61,411 bases of DNA from Ferrimonas balearica (GCF_019802055.1 NZ_JAHVHW010000014.1:1-61411), one strand, 5' to 3'. Positions 23,078 through 32,928 are shown, numbered from the stretch's first letter. The notes: generated by a model not told the origin, from the sequence alone. Numbers and translations are program-made.

Positions 23078-25588
23078 ATGAAGAAACTGATAGCGATTGG
23101 GGCACTGTTTTTTGCCCTTGCCTTACCCTCTCAGGCAGCTGATCCCCTGGCCACTCTGGCCCCCGATACCCCCTATCTGGATACGCTTCCGACGCCGTCA
23201 CAACACTTTCGTGGTGACATTGGTGAGCGTCACCTTCGATATGATGAAGTGAGTGCCTACTTTCATAAGTTGGCGGATAACAGTGCGCGAATGACGCTGG
23301 AGAACATCGGTTTCAGCCATCAGGGACGCCCCCAGTGGGCGGCGATCATTACCAGCGAAGCCAACCACCAGCGACTTGATGAGATTCTGGCGCAGCGGGC
23401 CCGCGTCGCGCAGGGAGAGAGGGTGAACGGGCCGGTTGTGATCTGGCTGGCGTACTCCATTCACGGCGATGAGGCCAGTGGTCTCCACGCCAGTCCGCTG
23501 TTCGCTTACCACTTGGCAGCTGGTCAGTCGGCGGAGGTCAAGCGTTGGCTGGAGGAGGCGATCATCATCATCACGCCGAGTCAAAATCCGGATGGTAATG
23601 ACCGCTTCAGCAACTGGGTGAACGGCTACCGTGGCGCGGTGCCCAGTGGCCATAACTACCATCGTGAGCATTTCCAGGGCTGGCCTTCGGGTCGGGTCAA
23701 CCACTACTGGGCAGATCTGAACCGCGATTGGCTCTACCAGGCGCACCCGGAAAGCCGGGGAAGGGTGGCCTTCTTCCAGCGCTGGCAGCCCCATGTAGTC
23801 AGTGACTATCACGAGATGGGGCATCAGAGCAGTTACTTCTTCCAGCCGGGCGTGCCGGATCGCACCCACCCGCTGACTCCGAAGGAGAATCAGACACTGA
23901 CGGCACGCATCGCGGATCACCATGCGCGGGCATTGGATGCTTTGTATCAGCCCTATTTTTCCCGGGAGTCTTTCGACGACTTCTACTACGGCAAGGGCTC
24001 TACCTATCCGGACATCAATGGGTCCGTTGGCATCCTGTTTGAACAGGCCACCGCCCGTGGCCTTCATCGTGACAGTGAGCGGGGCGAGGTCACACTGGCG
24101 CTGGGGGTCCGAAACCATCTGGCTACCTCCTTCTCCACCGTACGAGGCGCATTGGCGGAAGCCGGGACACTCGCCCGCTATCAGCAGCAGTTCTTTCAGG
24201 ACGCACTGGAAGCGGGACGGGACCGTCGTGGTGCCGGTTATCTGGTCTCGGCACGGGGAGACCGCAACCGATTGAACGCCTTTGCGACCATCCTGGCCAG
24301 TCACCGGGTGCGTTACGCCTATCTGCAAGACGCCGTTGAATCGAATGACCAGATGTTTGCCCCCGGTGATCTCTTTATCCCCTTTGCTCAGCCTCAGTAC
24401 CGTTTGCTGGAGGCGCTATTTGATGAGCGTACCGAGTTTGCTGACAACACCTTCTATGATGTGTCGGCCTTCTCCGCGGAACTGGCGTTTGACCTGAATC
24501 GGGCCGAGGTGCGACGCGCCCCTCCGACTCAGGAGCAGGCCCCGCAGTTGGCGGCAATCCAGTATGAGCAACCCGCGCTGCAGTGGCTGATCCCCTGGGG
24601 AGACCGACTGGCACCTGCCGCGCTGAACCGGCTGCTGGAAGCCGGATATCGGGTGCGCTTTGCGGAAAGTGGTGGGCGTGTTCACGGACGCCAGGGCGCG
24701 ATCGACTACGACGCGGGCGCGTTGACCATTCTGGGCAACCAGCCTGACCTGGCGTCTGCCCTAAAGGGGATTGAGCAGGAGTTCGGCGTGCAGGCCTATC
24801 CGGTGGTCGCCGGTCAGGCGATTGAGGGAGCGGATCTGGGCAGTCGTCGCTTCCATGCGGTGAAAGCGGTGAAGCCGGCGATCCTGGTGGGCCGGGATGT
24901 CAGCCAGTACGAGGCGGGCATGCTCTGGTACTACCTGGACCAGATCCTGGGCATCGAAACCGTGTTGCTGGATGGCGAGTACTTCAACCGGGCGCCGCTC
25001 TCTGAATTTACCCACCTGTTCCTTGTGGATGGGGCCTACAGCAAGATGAGGGGCGCCAAAGCGGTAATCGACCCCTTTGTTCGTGATGGCGGCACCGTGG
25101 TGGCCTGGAAGCGCGGAGTTGCCAAACTGGCCCAATGGGAGATGGTGAGTGTCGGCGTCAATCAGCGCAGCTTCTTTGCGCCGGAGTTCGCCCATGCTGG
25201 CGACCAGATCGCCTTTGCCCAACGGGACCAGGACGATGCCCGCCGCACCATTGGTGGCGCCATTGTGAGTTGGAAGCTGGACACCACGCATCCGCTGGCG
25301 TTCGGTCTGAGCGAGGCGCTGCCGATGATGAAAAATCGGGAGTTGTCACTGGTGCCAAAAGCCGATGTGGGTCGCACCGTTGCCCGTTATGACGAATCCC
25401 TGCTGCTGTCCGGCTATATGGCCCCTGAATATCAGAAGGCGCTTTCCGAAGAGGTGGCGGCGCATGTTCAGTCTGCGGGTTCGGGTCAATATGTGCTGCT
25501 GGCGGACAACCCGCTGTTCCGTAACTTCTGGCTTGGCGGTGAGAAGCTGGTGGCCAATAGCTTGTTCCTGGTGCCTGCGCTGAACTGA
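23078..25588 (+). CDS. Secreted M14-family zinc carboxypeptidase
   Basis: An 836-residue exported protein with a signal peptide (residues 1-20, ending SQA). The M14 domain spans about residues 35-350. It shows the zinc ligands His and Glu in SIHGDEASG and a later zinc His in SDYHEMGHQ, with SQNPDGNDRFSNWVN and ADLNRDWLYQAHPESR typical of the family. The long C-terminal part (350-836) includes a region resembling a class I glutamine amidotransferase-like fold (ILVGRDVSQYEAGMLWYYLD through FLVDGAYSKMR); it is probably structural. It could be a type II secretion substrate or periplasmic; both are inference. Confidence 0.88.
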   Translation: MKKLIAIGALFFALALPSQAADPLATLAPDTPYLDTLPTPSQHFRGDIGERHLRYDEVSAYFHKLADNSARMTLENIGFSHQGRPQWAAIITSEANHQRLDEILAQRARVAQGERVNGPVVIWLAYSIHGDEASGLHASPLFAYHLAAGQSAEVKRWLEEAIIIITPSQNPDGNDRFSNWVNGYRGAVPSGHNYHREHFQGWPSGRVNHYWADLNRDWLYQAHPESRGRVAFFQRWQPHVVSDYHEMGHQSSYFFQPGVPDRTHPLTPKENQTLTARIADHHARALDALYQPYFSRESFDDFYYGKGSTYPDINGSVGILFEQATARGLHRDSERGEVTLALGVRNHLATSFSTVRGALAEAGTLARYQQQFFQDALEAGRDRRGAGYLVSARGDRNRLNAFATILASHRVRYAYLQDAVESNDQMFAPGDLFIPFAQPQYRLLEALFDERTEFADNTFYDVSAFSAELAFDLNRAEVRRAPPTQEQAPQLAAIQYEQPALQWLIPWGDRLAPAALNRLLEAGYRVRFAESGGRVHGRQGAIDYDAGALTILGNQPDLASALKGIEQEFGVQAYPVVAGQAIEGADLGSRRFHAVKAVKPAILVGRDVSQYEAGMLWYYLDQILGIETVLLDGEYFNRAPLSEFTHLFLVDGAYSKMRGAKAVIDPFVRDGGTVVAWKRGVAKLAQWEMVSVGVNQRSFFAPEFAHAGDQIAFAQRDQDDARRTIGGAIVSWKLDTTHPLAFGLSEALPMMKNRELSLVPKADVGRTVARYDESLLLSGYMAPEYQKALSEEVAAHVQSAGSGQYVLLADNPLFRNFWLGGEKLVANSLFLVPALN

Positions 25589-25589
25589 T

Positions 25590-26318
25590 TCAATGCAGGG
25601 CGCTTGCCAACGCCCAATACTGGCTAACGGAGTGGCCCTGGCGTCTGAGTGTGGCGGCCAGGGTCGCAAAGGTGGTGCCGGTGGTGACGACATCGTCCAC
25701 CAGGGCTAGATTGGTCAGTCTGGGCCCCGCCAGTACCGCAAAGCTGCCCTTGAGGTTACGACGTCGGTCAGCGCCGCTGAGGCCATGCTGATCCTGCGTT
25801 TGGCGTTGCTTAATCACCCGCCCCTCGATTACCGGAAGATTCAGCCTTTTTCCCAGAGCCCGGGCAATCAGCACACTGTGGTTAAACCCCCTTGTCGGCA
25901 GTTTGGAGGGGTGCATGGGCACCGGCAACAAAGCGTCCGGTCGGGGAATGGCGCCCAGTGACCAAAGCGTTTCCAATCGCTGTGCCAGCGCCTCGGTGAG
26001 GGGAGGCAGCAGACTCAGGCGCCGCTGGATCTTGATCGCCCCGGCCAGGTAACCCAGCGGGTGATGATAGGGGTAGGCGCACACCAGTGGCCGCCACCGC
26101 TTTTTGCTGAGACAGCGGCCACAGCGCCAGGGGACGGGTGCCGGCATGGGGCGGCTGCACCCCAGACAGAGCGGACCGGGCTCCCCATCTGCCAAACAGA
26201 CCTCGCACAGACCCTGGCCCTCGCTGCAGGGTTGCTGACACAGCAAGCAGCGGTTGGGTAAACTGCGCTCCATCACGCCAAGCAGGCGCTTCAGCCAAAA
26301 GGAAACGTCCATGTCCAT
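25590..26318 (-). CDS. comF: ComF/GntX family phosphoribosyltransferase-like protein
   Basis: A 242-residue protein with an N-terminal zinc-finger-like set of Cys pairs (RCLLCQQPC, LCEVC, CLGC, CGRC) and a C-terminal PRTase fold with LALVDDVVTTGTTF (PRPP loop). Family members help handle incoming DNA during transformation or allow growth on exogenous DNA. GGAG lies upstream of the ATG at 26318. That start overlaps the divergent bioH start, so both genes share an extremely tight junction. Confidence 0.92.
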   Translation of the reverse strand: MDMDVSFWLKRLLGVMERSLPNRCLLCQQPCSEGQGLCEVCLADGEPGPLCLGCSRPMPAPVPWRCGRCLSKKRWRPLVCAYPYHHPLGYLAGAIKIQRRLSLLPPLTEALAQRLETLWSLGAIPRPDALLPVPMHPSKLPTRGFNHSVLIARALGKRLNLPVIEGRVIKQRQTQDQHGLSGADRRRNLKGSFAVLAGPRLTNLALVDDVVTTGTTFATLAATLRRQGHSVSQYWALASALH

Positions 26319-27105
26319 CCACTCCAGACTATCGAACCCCTCACTGCATGTTCAGTGGCATGGAGCGGGTGCGCCTCTGTTGCTGCTTCATGGCTGGGGG
26401 ATGAACGGTGCCGTTTGGCAGAGCATCACGGCGGATTTGGCGGCTGCCGGGTTTCGGGTTGGTCTGGTGGACCTGCCCGGTTTCGGTCACTCAGCGCCAC
26501 TGCCTGGGGCCCGGCTGGCTGAGTTGGCGAAGGCGGTGCTGACCGAGGTGCAGGCTCCGACGCATCTGCTCGGCTGGTCTCTGGGCGGGTTGGTGGCGAC
26601 TCAGATGGCGCTGTTGGCACCGGAGCGGGTAGCCAGTTTGGTCACGGTGGCCAGCTCTCCTGCATTTCAGGCGGCGGAAGGGTGGGGCGGCATCAAGCCT
26701 GAGGTGCTCAGTCAGTTTGGTGAGCAACTGGCGGCGGATCTGCCCCGAACCCTGGAGCGGTTTCTGGCACTGCAAGCGATGGGGTCGGCCACGGCCCGGG
26801 AGGACGTTCGCGTGTTGCGTGCGGCTATCGCGCAATCTCCAGCCCCGGATGCAGAAGCGCTGGCGGATGGGTTGGCGATCCTGAGAGAGGCGGATCTTCG
26901 CTCCAGAGTGGCCGGGATAAGGCCGCCCTGGCTGCGTCTTTATGGTCGGCTTGATGGCCTGGTGCCCGCCCGGACCGTGGCTCAGGTGGATGCTATGGCG
27001 CCACAATCTCAGTCGGTGATACTGCCTAAAGCGTCTCATGCGCCCTTTATTTCTCATCGGGAGCAAACCCTGTCCGAACTGAAAAGGTTTTACCTAACCC
27101 TTTGA
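26311..27105 (+). CDS. bioH: Pimeloyl-ACP methyl ester carboxylesterase BioH
   Basis: Hydrolyses pimeloyl-ACP methyl ester to free pimeloyl-ACP for biotin synthesis. The 264-residue alpha/beta hydrolase has the oxyanion motif LLHGWGMNG, nucleophile Ser90 in GWSLGG, the acid in GRLDGLVP and the catalytic His in ASHAPF. The GWSLGG context and length are typical of BioH. GGAAAC precedes the ATG. It overlaps comF by eight bases in divergent orientation; in Escherichia coli the two genes are also divergent neighbours. Confidence 0.95.
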   Translation: MSIHSRLSNPSLHVQWHGAGAPLLLLHGWGMNGAVWQSITADLAAAGFRVGLVDLPGFGHSAPLPGARLAELAKAVLTEVQAPTHLLGWSLGGLVATQMALLAPERVASLVTVASSPAFQAAEGWGGIKPEVLSQFGEQLAADLPRTLERFLALQAMGSATAREDVRVLRAAIAQSPAPDAEALADGLAILREADLRSRVAGIRPPWLRLYGRLDGLVPARTVAQVDAMAPQSQSVILPKASHAPFISHREQTLSELKRFYLTL

Positions 27106-27140
27106 TCGGTTGATAATTGACCAGGGAGGTGTCCAATCAC

Positions 27141-27608
27141 ATGTTCCTGGTTTCCAATTTTCCCAATGTTCCTATCGCCACCACCAATCCCGCCACGGAA
27201 AGTGCGCAGCGGGAGGCGGCGGCGCGGGTGCCGATCAGCCGGCCGGAGCCGCTGCTGAAGAGTGCTGCGGAACGGGCGTTGGATCCGGAGCGGGATCGAA
27301 CCCGGATTGCGACAAAGGGCTTTGATGAGCCTGAGAAGGAGCAGGCTCAGCGCGACGGCGATGAGGACACGGAGTCTGGCCAGCAGGGCAAAGAGGGACC
27401 GCTGAACTGGCGCGATGCGCTGGCACAGGCGCGTCCGGTGATGGAGCGTCCTGGTACCCGCCGACAGTCAGAAAGGGAGGCGCCGATCAGCCATCCCGCG
27501 GTGAACCTGGATAAGGCCGCCTACGCGCACTTTGAGCAGATTGTTCGCCACTACTACGACCGTGTGGCCCAGCCTCGCACACCGCCCCTGTTTGAGGCCC
27601 GTACTTAG
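27141..27608 (+). CDS. Conserved hypothetical protein downstream of bioH
   Basis: A 155-residue, mostly charged and probably disordered protein. The N-terminus has FPNVPIATTNPATESAQREAA. The C-terminus holds a short helix AYAHFEQIVRHYYDRVAQPRTPP that looks like a folded or binding segment. There is no signal peptide or membrane segment. GGGAGGT upstream favours the ATG at 27141. I recall similar proteins after bioH in Shewanella, but no function. The stop overlaps that of the convergent beta-barrel gene by four bases. Confidence 0.75.
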   Translation: MFLVSNFPNVPIATTNPATESAQREAAARVPISRPEPLLKSAAERALDPERDRTRIATKGFDEPEKEQAQRDGDEDTESGQQGKEGPLNWRDALAQARPVMERPGTRRQSEREAPISHPAVNLDKAAYAHFEQIVRHYYDRVAQPRTPPLFEART

Positions 27609-28183
27609 AAGGTGTAGCGCAGCCCTGCGCTAAATCCGGACATCGTTTGCAGGTAATCGCTGTAGCCGCTCTCCATCAGAAATGTGTGCAGCGAGTAGTC
27701 CAGGGTGAGAGCCAGTTTGGGGTGAAAGCGCCACGCCAGGCCCGCACCAAAGTGAAAATTTCCGCCCCCGCTGGCCGTATCCAGGCGAGCCCCCCCTTCC
27801 CAGAGGATCGCTTTCTGCTCCAGCAGCACAACGCCAAGACCGGCCCGGCCATAGACCTCCCATTGTTGCCCCAGCATGGTGTGAAAACGGGCGGTGGTGG
27901 TCAGACTGTGGAAGGTGTCCCGCCAGTAGTGAAACACCGAATCCTGGATCTCATAGTTGCCGAGGTAGTTGTAGTGAACCTCAATATCGATCCAATCGTT
28001 TACTGGAGCGGCGCTATAGAGCCCCCAGGAGAACGCCTGCTGGTCGAATCGGTAATCGTCGTAGAGCCCATCCGTGTCATAGGTCACCTGGCCGAAGTGA
28101 ATGCCCAGCTTTTTGTCTTCCAGCCAGGAAGCCTGGGCGGAGCAGGTGAGCATCAGGATGGTCATCGCGAGCAGAGTACGCAT
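27605..28183 (-). CDS. Small outer-membrane beta-barrel protein
   Basis: A 192-residue protein with a signal peptide (cleavage about residue 18, after AQA) and alternating hydrophobic/aromatic strands throughout. It ends in GFSAGLRYTF, the C-terminal Phe signature recognised by the BAM complex. The strand count suggests an eight-stranded OmpA/OmpW-like barrel. No loop motif gives a substrate. The gene lies just downstream of the LysR regulator on the same strand. Confidence 0.82.
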   Translation of the reverse strand: MRTLLAMTILMLTCSAQASWLEDKKLGIHFGQVTYDTDGLYDDYRFDQQAFSWGLYSAAPVNDWIDIEVHYNYLGNYEIQDSVFHYWRDTFHSLTTTARFHTMLGQQWEVYGRAGLGVVLLEQKAILWEGGARLDTASGGGNFHFGAGLAWRFHPKLALTLDYSLHTFLMESGYSDYLQTMSGFSAGLRYTF

Positions 28184-28265
28184 TGATAAGCCTCGTTACC
28201 GAAAAGGAATCGCAGGGTACGGAATCGGCAGAGGCGGAGCTAATGATCCTTTTTGAAGGGCCTGA

Positions 28266-29219
28266 TTAAGGCAATTTATCAGCCATCTCCAATGGCGTTC
28301 GACGGGCACGAATGGTCTCTGCCAGCTGTTCAATCAGCCAAAGGGTGATGGTGGGGTGCTGATGGCCCCGGTGGTAGTACGCGAACATGTCGACGGCGAG
28401 GAATTTAGGGTCCACATCCAATTCTATTGCCCGGAACTCAGGCCGGTGAAAGGGCAGCATCATCACACTGTGTGGAAAGAAGTAGTCGTGCTGCCTTAAC
28501 ACATCCAGAACGGCAGAGACGGAGGAACTGCGAAAGCGCACATTGGCACTTTGCCCATGTGCATTCAGAACCGTTTTGATGATGGGTTCGCGATCAGTTA
28601 TACCGGGGTTGAACAGGCAGGCCAGGCCCCAGGGCGAGAGTTGTTCAGGGGTGATGCTGTCACCTTTATAGGGATGGCTATCGTGCACCATCAGTACGCC
28701 GAGGTCCCAGCCCAGCGGCGCAGCGATCAGCTCTTTGGAGCGGTGGGGAAAGTCGATGTTTACCCCCACATCAATCTCGCCATTCAGCAGCTTTACCGGG
28801 GTCTCGGCGGTCCACTCCAACAGCTCAACGGTGGCGTTGGGGGCAGCATGGCACAACCGGTTGAAAAGCCCGGCCCCAAAATAGTGTGCCAGGTGGGGGG
28901 CCAGCGCGACGCGCAACGTGGTGTCCAACTGCAGAGGATCAAACTCATTGCTGTCATTCACGGCTTCAGCGAGTCCGGCCAGCACCGGCTTCAGTCTCTC
29001 CAGCAGGCTGCGGGCAAACTGGGTCGGCTTCATGCCATCGGGCACCTTGATAAACAGTTCATCTTCGAAATGGTGGCGTAGGCGCTGCAGCGCATGGCTG
29101 ACGGCGGGCTGGGTCACATGCAGTCGCGTGGCGGCCCGCCGCATATTGCCCTCCTGAGCGAGCACCTGAAAGGTGCGCAGCAGGTTGAGGTCCAGATTGC
29201 TAAAGCGGTCTTTTGACAT
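28266..29219 (-). CDS. LysR-family transcriptional regulator
   Basis: A 317-residue regulator. The N-terminal winged helix-turn-helix (residues 8-66: NLDLNLLRTFQVLAQEGNMRRAATRLHVTQPAVSHALQRLR, in parts) is followed by a periplasmic-binding-protein-like effector domain (about 95-300). The domain start resembles NodD/LeuO-type members. A strong palindrome 25 bases upstream is a likely autoregulatory operator. Possible targets are the beta-barrel gene downstream or the divergent exported protein at 29524. Confidence 0.9.
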   Translation of the reverse strand: MSKDRFSNLDLNLLRTFQVLAQEGNMRRAATRLHVTQPAVSHALQRLRHHFEDELFIKVPDGMKPTQFARSLLERLKPVLAGLAEAVNDSNEFDPLQLDTTLRVALAPHLAHYFGAGLFNRLCHAAPNATVELLEWTAETPVKLLNGEIDVGVNIDFPHRSKELIAAPLGWDLGVLMVHDSHPYKGDSITPEQLSPWGLACLFNPGITDREPIIKTVLNAHGQSANVRFRSSSVSAVLDVLRQHDYFFPHSVMMLPFHRPEFRAIELDVDPKFLAVDMFAYYHRGHQHPTITLWLIEQLAETIRARRTPLEMADKLP

Positions 29220-29523
29220 ATCGGAAATCGCACGGACGAGGTTGCGTGATAAGGCTAGCTTATCACGCCGGTTCGGTGACAGTTATCATCCCGTTCAAAT
29301 AAAGATTAATCCTTAAAAAACATTGCCATAGTTACTTGCGATTGGCGTTGGCAGAGCGCTGGCCCCATTTGGACTTCAAACTCCCGACTCCCTGATTTGC
29401 GGCAATATTTCCGGTCTGTAGAGTGTGCTCCGACAACTCTGCGCAACCCAAGGAAACAGGGGACAATTGGGGCCCACCGGCACAGGAGGAGAGCCGGTCT
29501 GCCCATCAGTTAGGAGCCTATCC
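29220..29523. other. Divergent intergenic region, LysR gene and exported protein
   Basis: This 304-base gap contains no gene. It holds a palindrome at 29244-29268, an AT-rich stretch at about 29297-29330 suited to promoters, and the ribosome binding site TTAGGAG before the ATG at 29524. Confidence 0.6.
29244..29268. promoter_or_regulatory. Palindromic operator next to the LysR gene
   Basis: Perfect 9-bp arms GCGTGATAA and TTATCACGC flank GGCTAGC. The core fits the T-N11-A pattern with dyad symmetry that LysR regulators bind. It lies 25 bases before the regulator's start codon. Confidence 0.7.
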
Positions 29524-30273
29524 ATGAACAAAACGGCCATTCTGACCGCGACTCTGATGATCAGCCCCCTTGCCGTGGCGGAGGTACCCCATACCTTTTC
29601 CGCTGGTACGCCCGCTAAAGCCGCGGAGGTCAATGCGAACTTTCAGCACGTCAGCAGCGCCAATGCGGCAACAGCCGAGCAACTTGACCAGCTTGAGGAT
29701 TACGTTGCCAAGATGGGAGAGGCCATCAGTGCCCTGAATGACCATCTGTTTCCTGAGCGCTCCTACCTCTGCCACACCGGCTTGCCAGTTGGCATCCGTG
29801 ACCACTTTGGCGGTGTGCCCTTTATCAACGCCAGCTTCACTCTGGTGGACAGTGAGGGGACCGTATTGCCGCTTTACCTGATGGTGCCTGAGCAGCCCAT
29901 GGCGCCCCGAGGTCAGCGGGCAGACCTGATGGTGACGGACTTTGCCGGCTACAGCGCCAATCTGGACTTCTGTGGTTATCCGGCCCGCCTGGATAACGTG
30001 TTTCGTACCGATTACGACCTGAGCCAGCCCGATGGTGTGGTGGTGACCTTCTACACCGAAACCCAACTCCAGGTGAACAATCCGGACAGTGCAACCCCGC
30101 TCTTCACCAATTCAGTGCGGTTTGAGCTGGGCCGGGCGATGATGCCGAAAGCGGGTTCAGGTCGATATGAACTGACCCCGGCAGACCTGCCAAGTGTCGA
30201 GGCCGTTGCCGAAGCGCTGAAGGCGGGTTACCAGGTTTACTTCCACTCCACCCTGAAGCCGGTAAACCAGTAA
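29524..30273 (+). CDS. Exported protein of unknown function with N-terminal coiled coil
   Basis: A 249-residue protein with a signal peptide (about 1-19, ending AVA). It is followed by HTFSAGTPAKAAEVNANFQHV, a motif I have seen at the N-terminus of varied exported proteins of marine bacteria. A helical segment (about 40-75) probably forms a coiled coil. The rest is beta-rich, with Cys residues in SYLCHTG and LDFCGYP that could form a disulfide. No enzyme motif was recognised. TTAGGAG fixes the start. A small lipoprotein gene follows after nine bases, probably in one operon. Confidence 0.75.
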   Translation: MNKTAILTATLMISPLAVAEVPHTFSAGTPAKAAEVNANFQHVSSANAATAEQLDQLEDYVAKMGEAISALNDHLFPERSYLCHTGLPVGIRDHFGGVPFINASFTLVDSEGTVLPLYLMVPEQPMAPRGQRADLMVTDFAGYSANLDFCGYPARLDNVFRTDYDLSQPDGVVVTFYTETQLQVNNPDSATPLFTNSVRFELGRAMMPKAGSGRYELTPADLPSVEAVAEALKAGYQVYFHSTLKPVNQ

Positions 30274-30282
30274 GGGGGCGCC

Positions 30283-30456
30283 ATGAGACCGTTTTTTCTG
30301 CTGGCTGCGGCAATGATGCTGGCCGCTTGCGGTTCCGATGCGGGGGACCGTGAAAGTGGCCCGTCACCGGTGCAGCCGATTGAACCACCGCCGCCAGGCA
30401 CCGAAGTGGTGCTGATCTGGGATGAACAGAACTGGGATCAGGCCGACTGGCAGTAA
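30283..30456 (+). CDS. Small lipoprotein, 57 residues
   Basis: A short gene with a good ribosome binding site (AAGGGGGCG) and a lipoprotein signal peptide; lipobox LAAC gives lipidated Cys16. The mature 42 residues start GSDAGDRES, carry a Pro-rich linker (PIEPPPPG) and end in the Trp-rich WDEQNWDQADWQ. It follows the exported protein at 29524 by nine bases and precedes a strong terminator, which supports a two-gene operon. Function is unknown. Confidence 0.75.
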   Translation: MRPFFLLAAAMMLAACGSDAGDRESGPSPVQPIEPPPPGTEVVLIWDEQNWDQADWQ

Positions 30457-30465
30457 CCGTTAAAA

Positions 30466-30495
30466 AGAAAAGCCGCCTGAACAGGCGGCTTTCTT
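30466..30495. terminator. Bidirectional terminator between the lipoprotein gene and tex
   Basis: A 10-bp stem (AAAGCCGCCT/AGGCGGCTTT, loop GAAC) is flanked by A-rich sequence on the left and T-rich sequence on the right, placed between two convergent genes. Confidence 0.82.
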
Positions 30496-30502
30496 GTTGG
30501 CG

Positions 30503-32827
30503 TTACCGACGCTTTTTGGCGTTGGCAAAGGCGTCGGCAAAGGCCCCGGAGAGCCCACCGCCGTTCTGCGCCGGACGCTGGCCACGCTGCTCTTTGCGAG
30601 GGGCACGCTCCTGACGCTCCCGGCCACCACTGCGCTGACTGCGCTGCTCGCCGGGTTGATCGTCCAGACGCATGGAGAGGCCGATGCGCTGACGCGGCAC
30701 GTCCACCTCCATCACTTTCACTTTGACCACATCGCCGGCTTTCACCACGGTTCGCGGGTCGTCCACAAACTTATTGGACAGGGCACTGATGTGCACCAGG
30801 CCATCCTGATGCACGCCGATGTCCACAAAGGCGCCAAAGTTGGCCACGTTGGTGACCACGCCCTCCAGCACCATGCCAGGTTCCAGATCCGACACCTTCT
30901 CCACTCCCTCCGCAAAGGCGGCGGTTTCGAACTGGCCCCGCGGATCGCGACCCGGCTTATCCAGTTCCTTCAGGATGTCGGTGACGGTGGGCAGACCAAA
31001 GCGCTCATCAGTAAAGTCGGCAGCACGCACCTGTTGCAGCGCGCCTGAGTTGCCGATCAGTTCGCTCACGGCTACACCGGTGTGCGCACTGATCTTCTCC
31101 ACCACCGGGTAGGCTTCCGGGTGCACACCGGAGCCGTCCAGCGGATTGTCGCCACCGGCGATGCGGAGGAAGCCGGCACACTGCTCATAGGCTTTGGGCC
31201 CCAGTCGGGCCACTTTCAGCAACTGTTTGCGATTGGTGAAACGGCCATGTTCATCCCGGAACTGGATGATGTTCTGAGCCAGGGTCCGGCTCAGGCCAGC
31301 AACGCGGGTCAGCAGCGGGACAGAGGCGGTGTTCAGATCCACCCCAACGCCGTTTACGCAATCCTCCACCACCGCGTCGAGGGAGCGGGCCAGTTGGGTT
31401 TGGCTGACATCATGCTGGTACTGGCCCACACCGATCGATTTGGGTTCGATCTTGACCAACTCCGCGAGCGGATCCTGCAGGCGCCGACCGATGGAGACGG
31501 CACCGCGCAGTGCCACATCCAACTGCGGGAACTCCAGGGCGGCGGTTTCGGAAGCCGAATATACGGAGGCCCCTGCTTCGCTCACCATGACCTTGGTCAG
31601 GCCCGGCTTTTTCAGGGCTTTGATCAACTCCCCGGCCAGTTTGTCGGTTTCCCGGGAAGCGGTGCCGTTGCCAACGGCAATCAACTCCACGTTGTACTGG
31701 GTCACCAGTTTGGCCAGGGTGGCCAGGGCATCGTTCCAGCGTTTCTGCGGAGCGTGGGGGTAGATGGTGTCAGTGGCGACCAGCTTACCGGTGCCGTCCA
31801 CCACCGCCACTTTACAGCCGGTACGTAGGCCCGGGTCGAGGGCCAGAGTCGGGCGCATGCCGGCCGGAGCGGCCATCAACAGGTCGGAGAGGTTTTCGGC
31901 GAACACCTTGATGGCATCGGTTTCAGCCCGCTCGCGCAGGTCACCCAGCAGTTCAGTCTCCATCGCCAGGCTGATTTTGACCCGCCAGGTCCACTGGCAC
32001 AGCTGCTGCAGCCAGCGCTCACCCGGGGCATTGCCGGTCGGGATATCGAAGTGACGGGCGATGATCTGCTCGCAGTAGGAGCTGCGATCCCCCTCCTCTT
32101 TGCCCGGATCCGCCTCCAGCGCCAGGGTCAGAACGCCTTCGTTGCGGCCACGCAGCATCGCCAGAGCGCGGTGAGAGGGCGCTTTGGCCCAGGGCTCCGC
32201 ATGGTCGAAGTAATCCTGAAACTTGGCGCCAGCCTGTTCCTGACCGGTGATGACCTGGCTTTTCAGGTGGGCGTTTTGCTTGAGGTGCTGACGAATGGCG
32301 GCCAGTAGGGTGGCGTCTTCCGCAAAACGCTCCATCAGAATGGCGCGGGCGCCATCCAGGACCGCTTTGGTGGTGTCAAAACCCGCTTCGGCATTGAGGT
32401 AACTCTCTGCCACGGCTTCCGGGTCCTGTCCCGGGTTGTCAAACAGGGTATCGGCCAGGGGAGAGAGCCCTGCCTCAATGGCGATCTGCCCTTTGGTACG
32501 GCGCTTGGGCTTGTAGGGCAGGTAGAGATCTTCCAGAGCGGTTTTGGTGTCGGCGCCGAGAATGGCGTCGCGCAGCGTGTCCGTCATCTTACCCTGGTCC
32601 TCAATGGACTTGAGGATCGCGTTGCGGCGATCACCCAGTTCCCGCAGGTAGGAGAGTCGGGTTTCCAGAGTACGCAGTTGGGTGTCATCCAGGGTGCCGG
32701 TCACCTCTTTACGGTAACGGGCGATAAAGGGCACGGTGGCACCTTCATCCAACAGAGTGATGGCGGCTTGAACCTGCTGAGAGCGGACACCCAGTTCCTG
32801 GGCAATGAGGTGTGAAATCTGTTCCAT
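30503..32827 (-). CDS. tex: Tex family RNA-binding transcription accessory protein
   Basis: A cytosolic nucleic-acid-binding factor linked to transcription elongation and stress tolerance. The 774-residue protein has the Tex N-terminal helix-turn-helix region ([28 protein letters not shown]), a YqgF-like RNase H fold ([18 protein letters not shown]), helix-hairpin-helix repeats ([18 protein letters not shown]) and a C-terminal S1 domain ([32 protein letters not shown]). A basic, Gly/Arg-rich tail of ~45 residues follows. The ATG at 32827 matches family starts; a GTG at 32848 is the alternative. It diverges from greB, as in Escherichia coli. Confidence 0.95.
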   Translation of the reverse strand: MEQISHLIAQELGVRSQQVQAAITLLDEGATVPFIARYRKEVTGTLDDTQLRTLETRLSYLRELGDRRNAILKSIEDQGKMTDTLRDAILGADTKTALEDLYLPYKPKRRTKGQIAIEAGLSPLADTLFDNPGQDPEAVAESYLNAEAGFDTTKAVLDGARAILMERFAEDATLLAAIRQHLKQNAHLKSQVITGQEQAGAKFQDYFDHAEPWAKAPSHRALAMLRGRNEGVLTLALEADPGKEEGDRSSYCEQIIARHFDIPTGNAPGERWLQQLCQWTWRVKISLAMETELLGDLRERAETDAIKVFAENLSDLLMAAPAGMRPTLALDPGLRTGCKVAVVDGTGKLVATDTIYPHAPQKRWNDALATLAKLVTQYNVELIAVGNGTASRETDKLAGELIKALKKPGLTKVMVSEAGASVYSASETAALEFPQLDVALRGAVSIGRRLQDPLAELVKIEPKSIGVGQYQHDVSQTQLARSLDAVVEDCVNGVGVDLNTASVPLLTRVAGLSRTLAQNIIQFRDEHGRFTNRKQLLKVARLGPKAYEQCAGFLRIAGGDNPLDGSGVHPEAYPVVEKISAHTGVAVSELIGNSGALQQVRAADFTDERFGLPTVTDILKELDKPGRDPRGQFETAAFAEGVEKVSDLEPGMVLEGVVTNVANFGAFVDIGVHQDGLVHISALSNKFVDDPRTVVKAGDVVKVKVMEVDVPRQRIGLSMRLDDQPGEQRSQRSGGRERQERAPRKEQRGQRPAQNGGGLSGAFADAFANAKKRR

Positions 32828-32928
32828 AGCGTCAATACTTGCGTTCACCCGCGTGGGCGGGATACAAACGGAAAATGACGGTCACCTTAGCACAGGGACC
32901 GCGACGGTTTTTAACGGATTTTGTGTGA

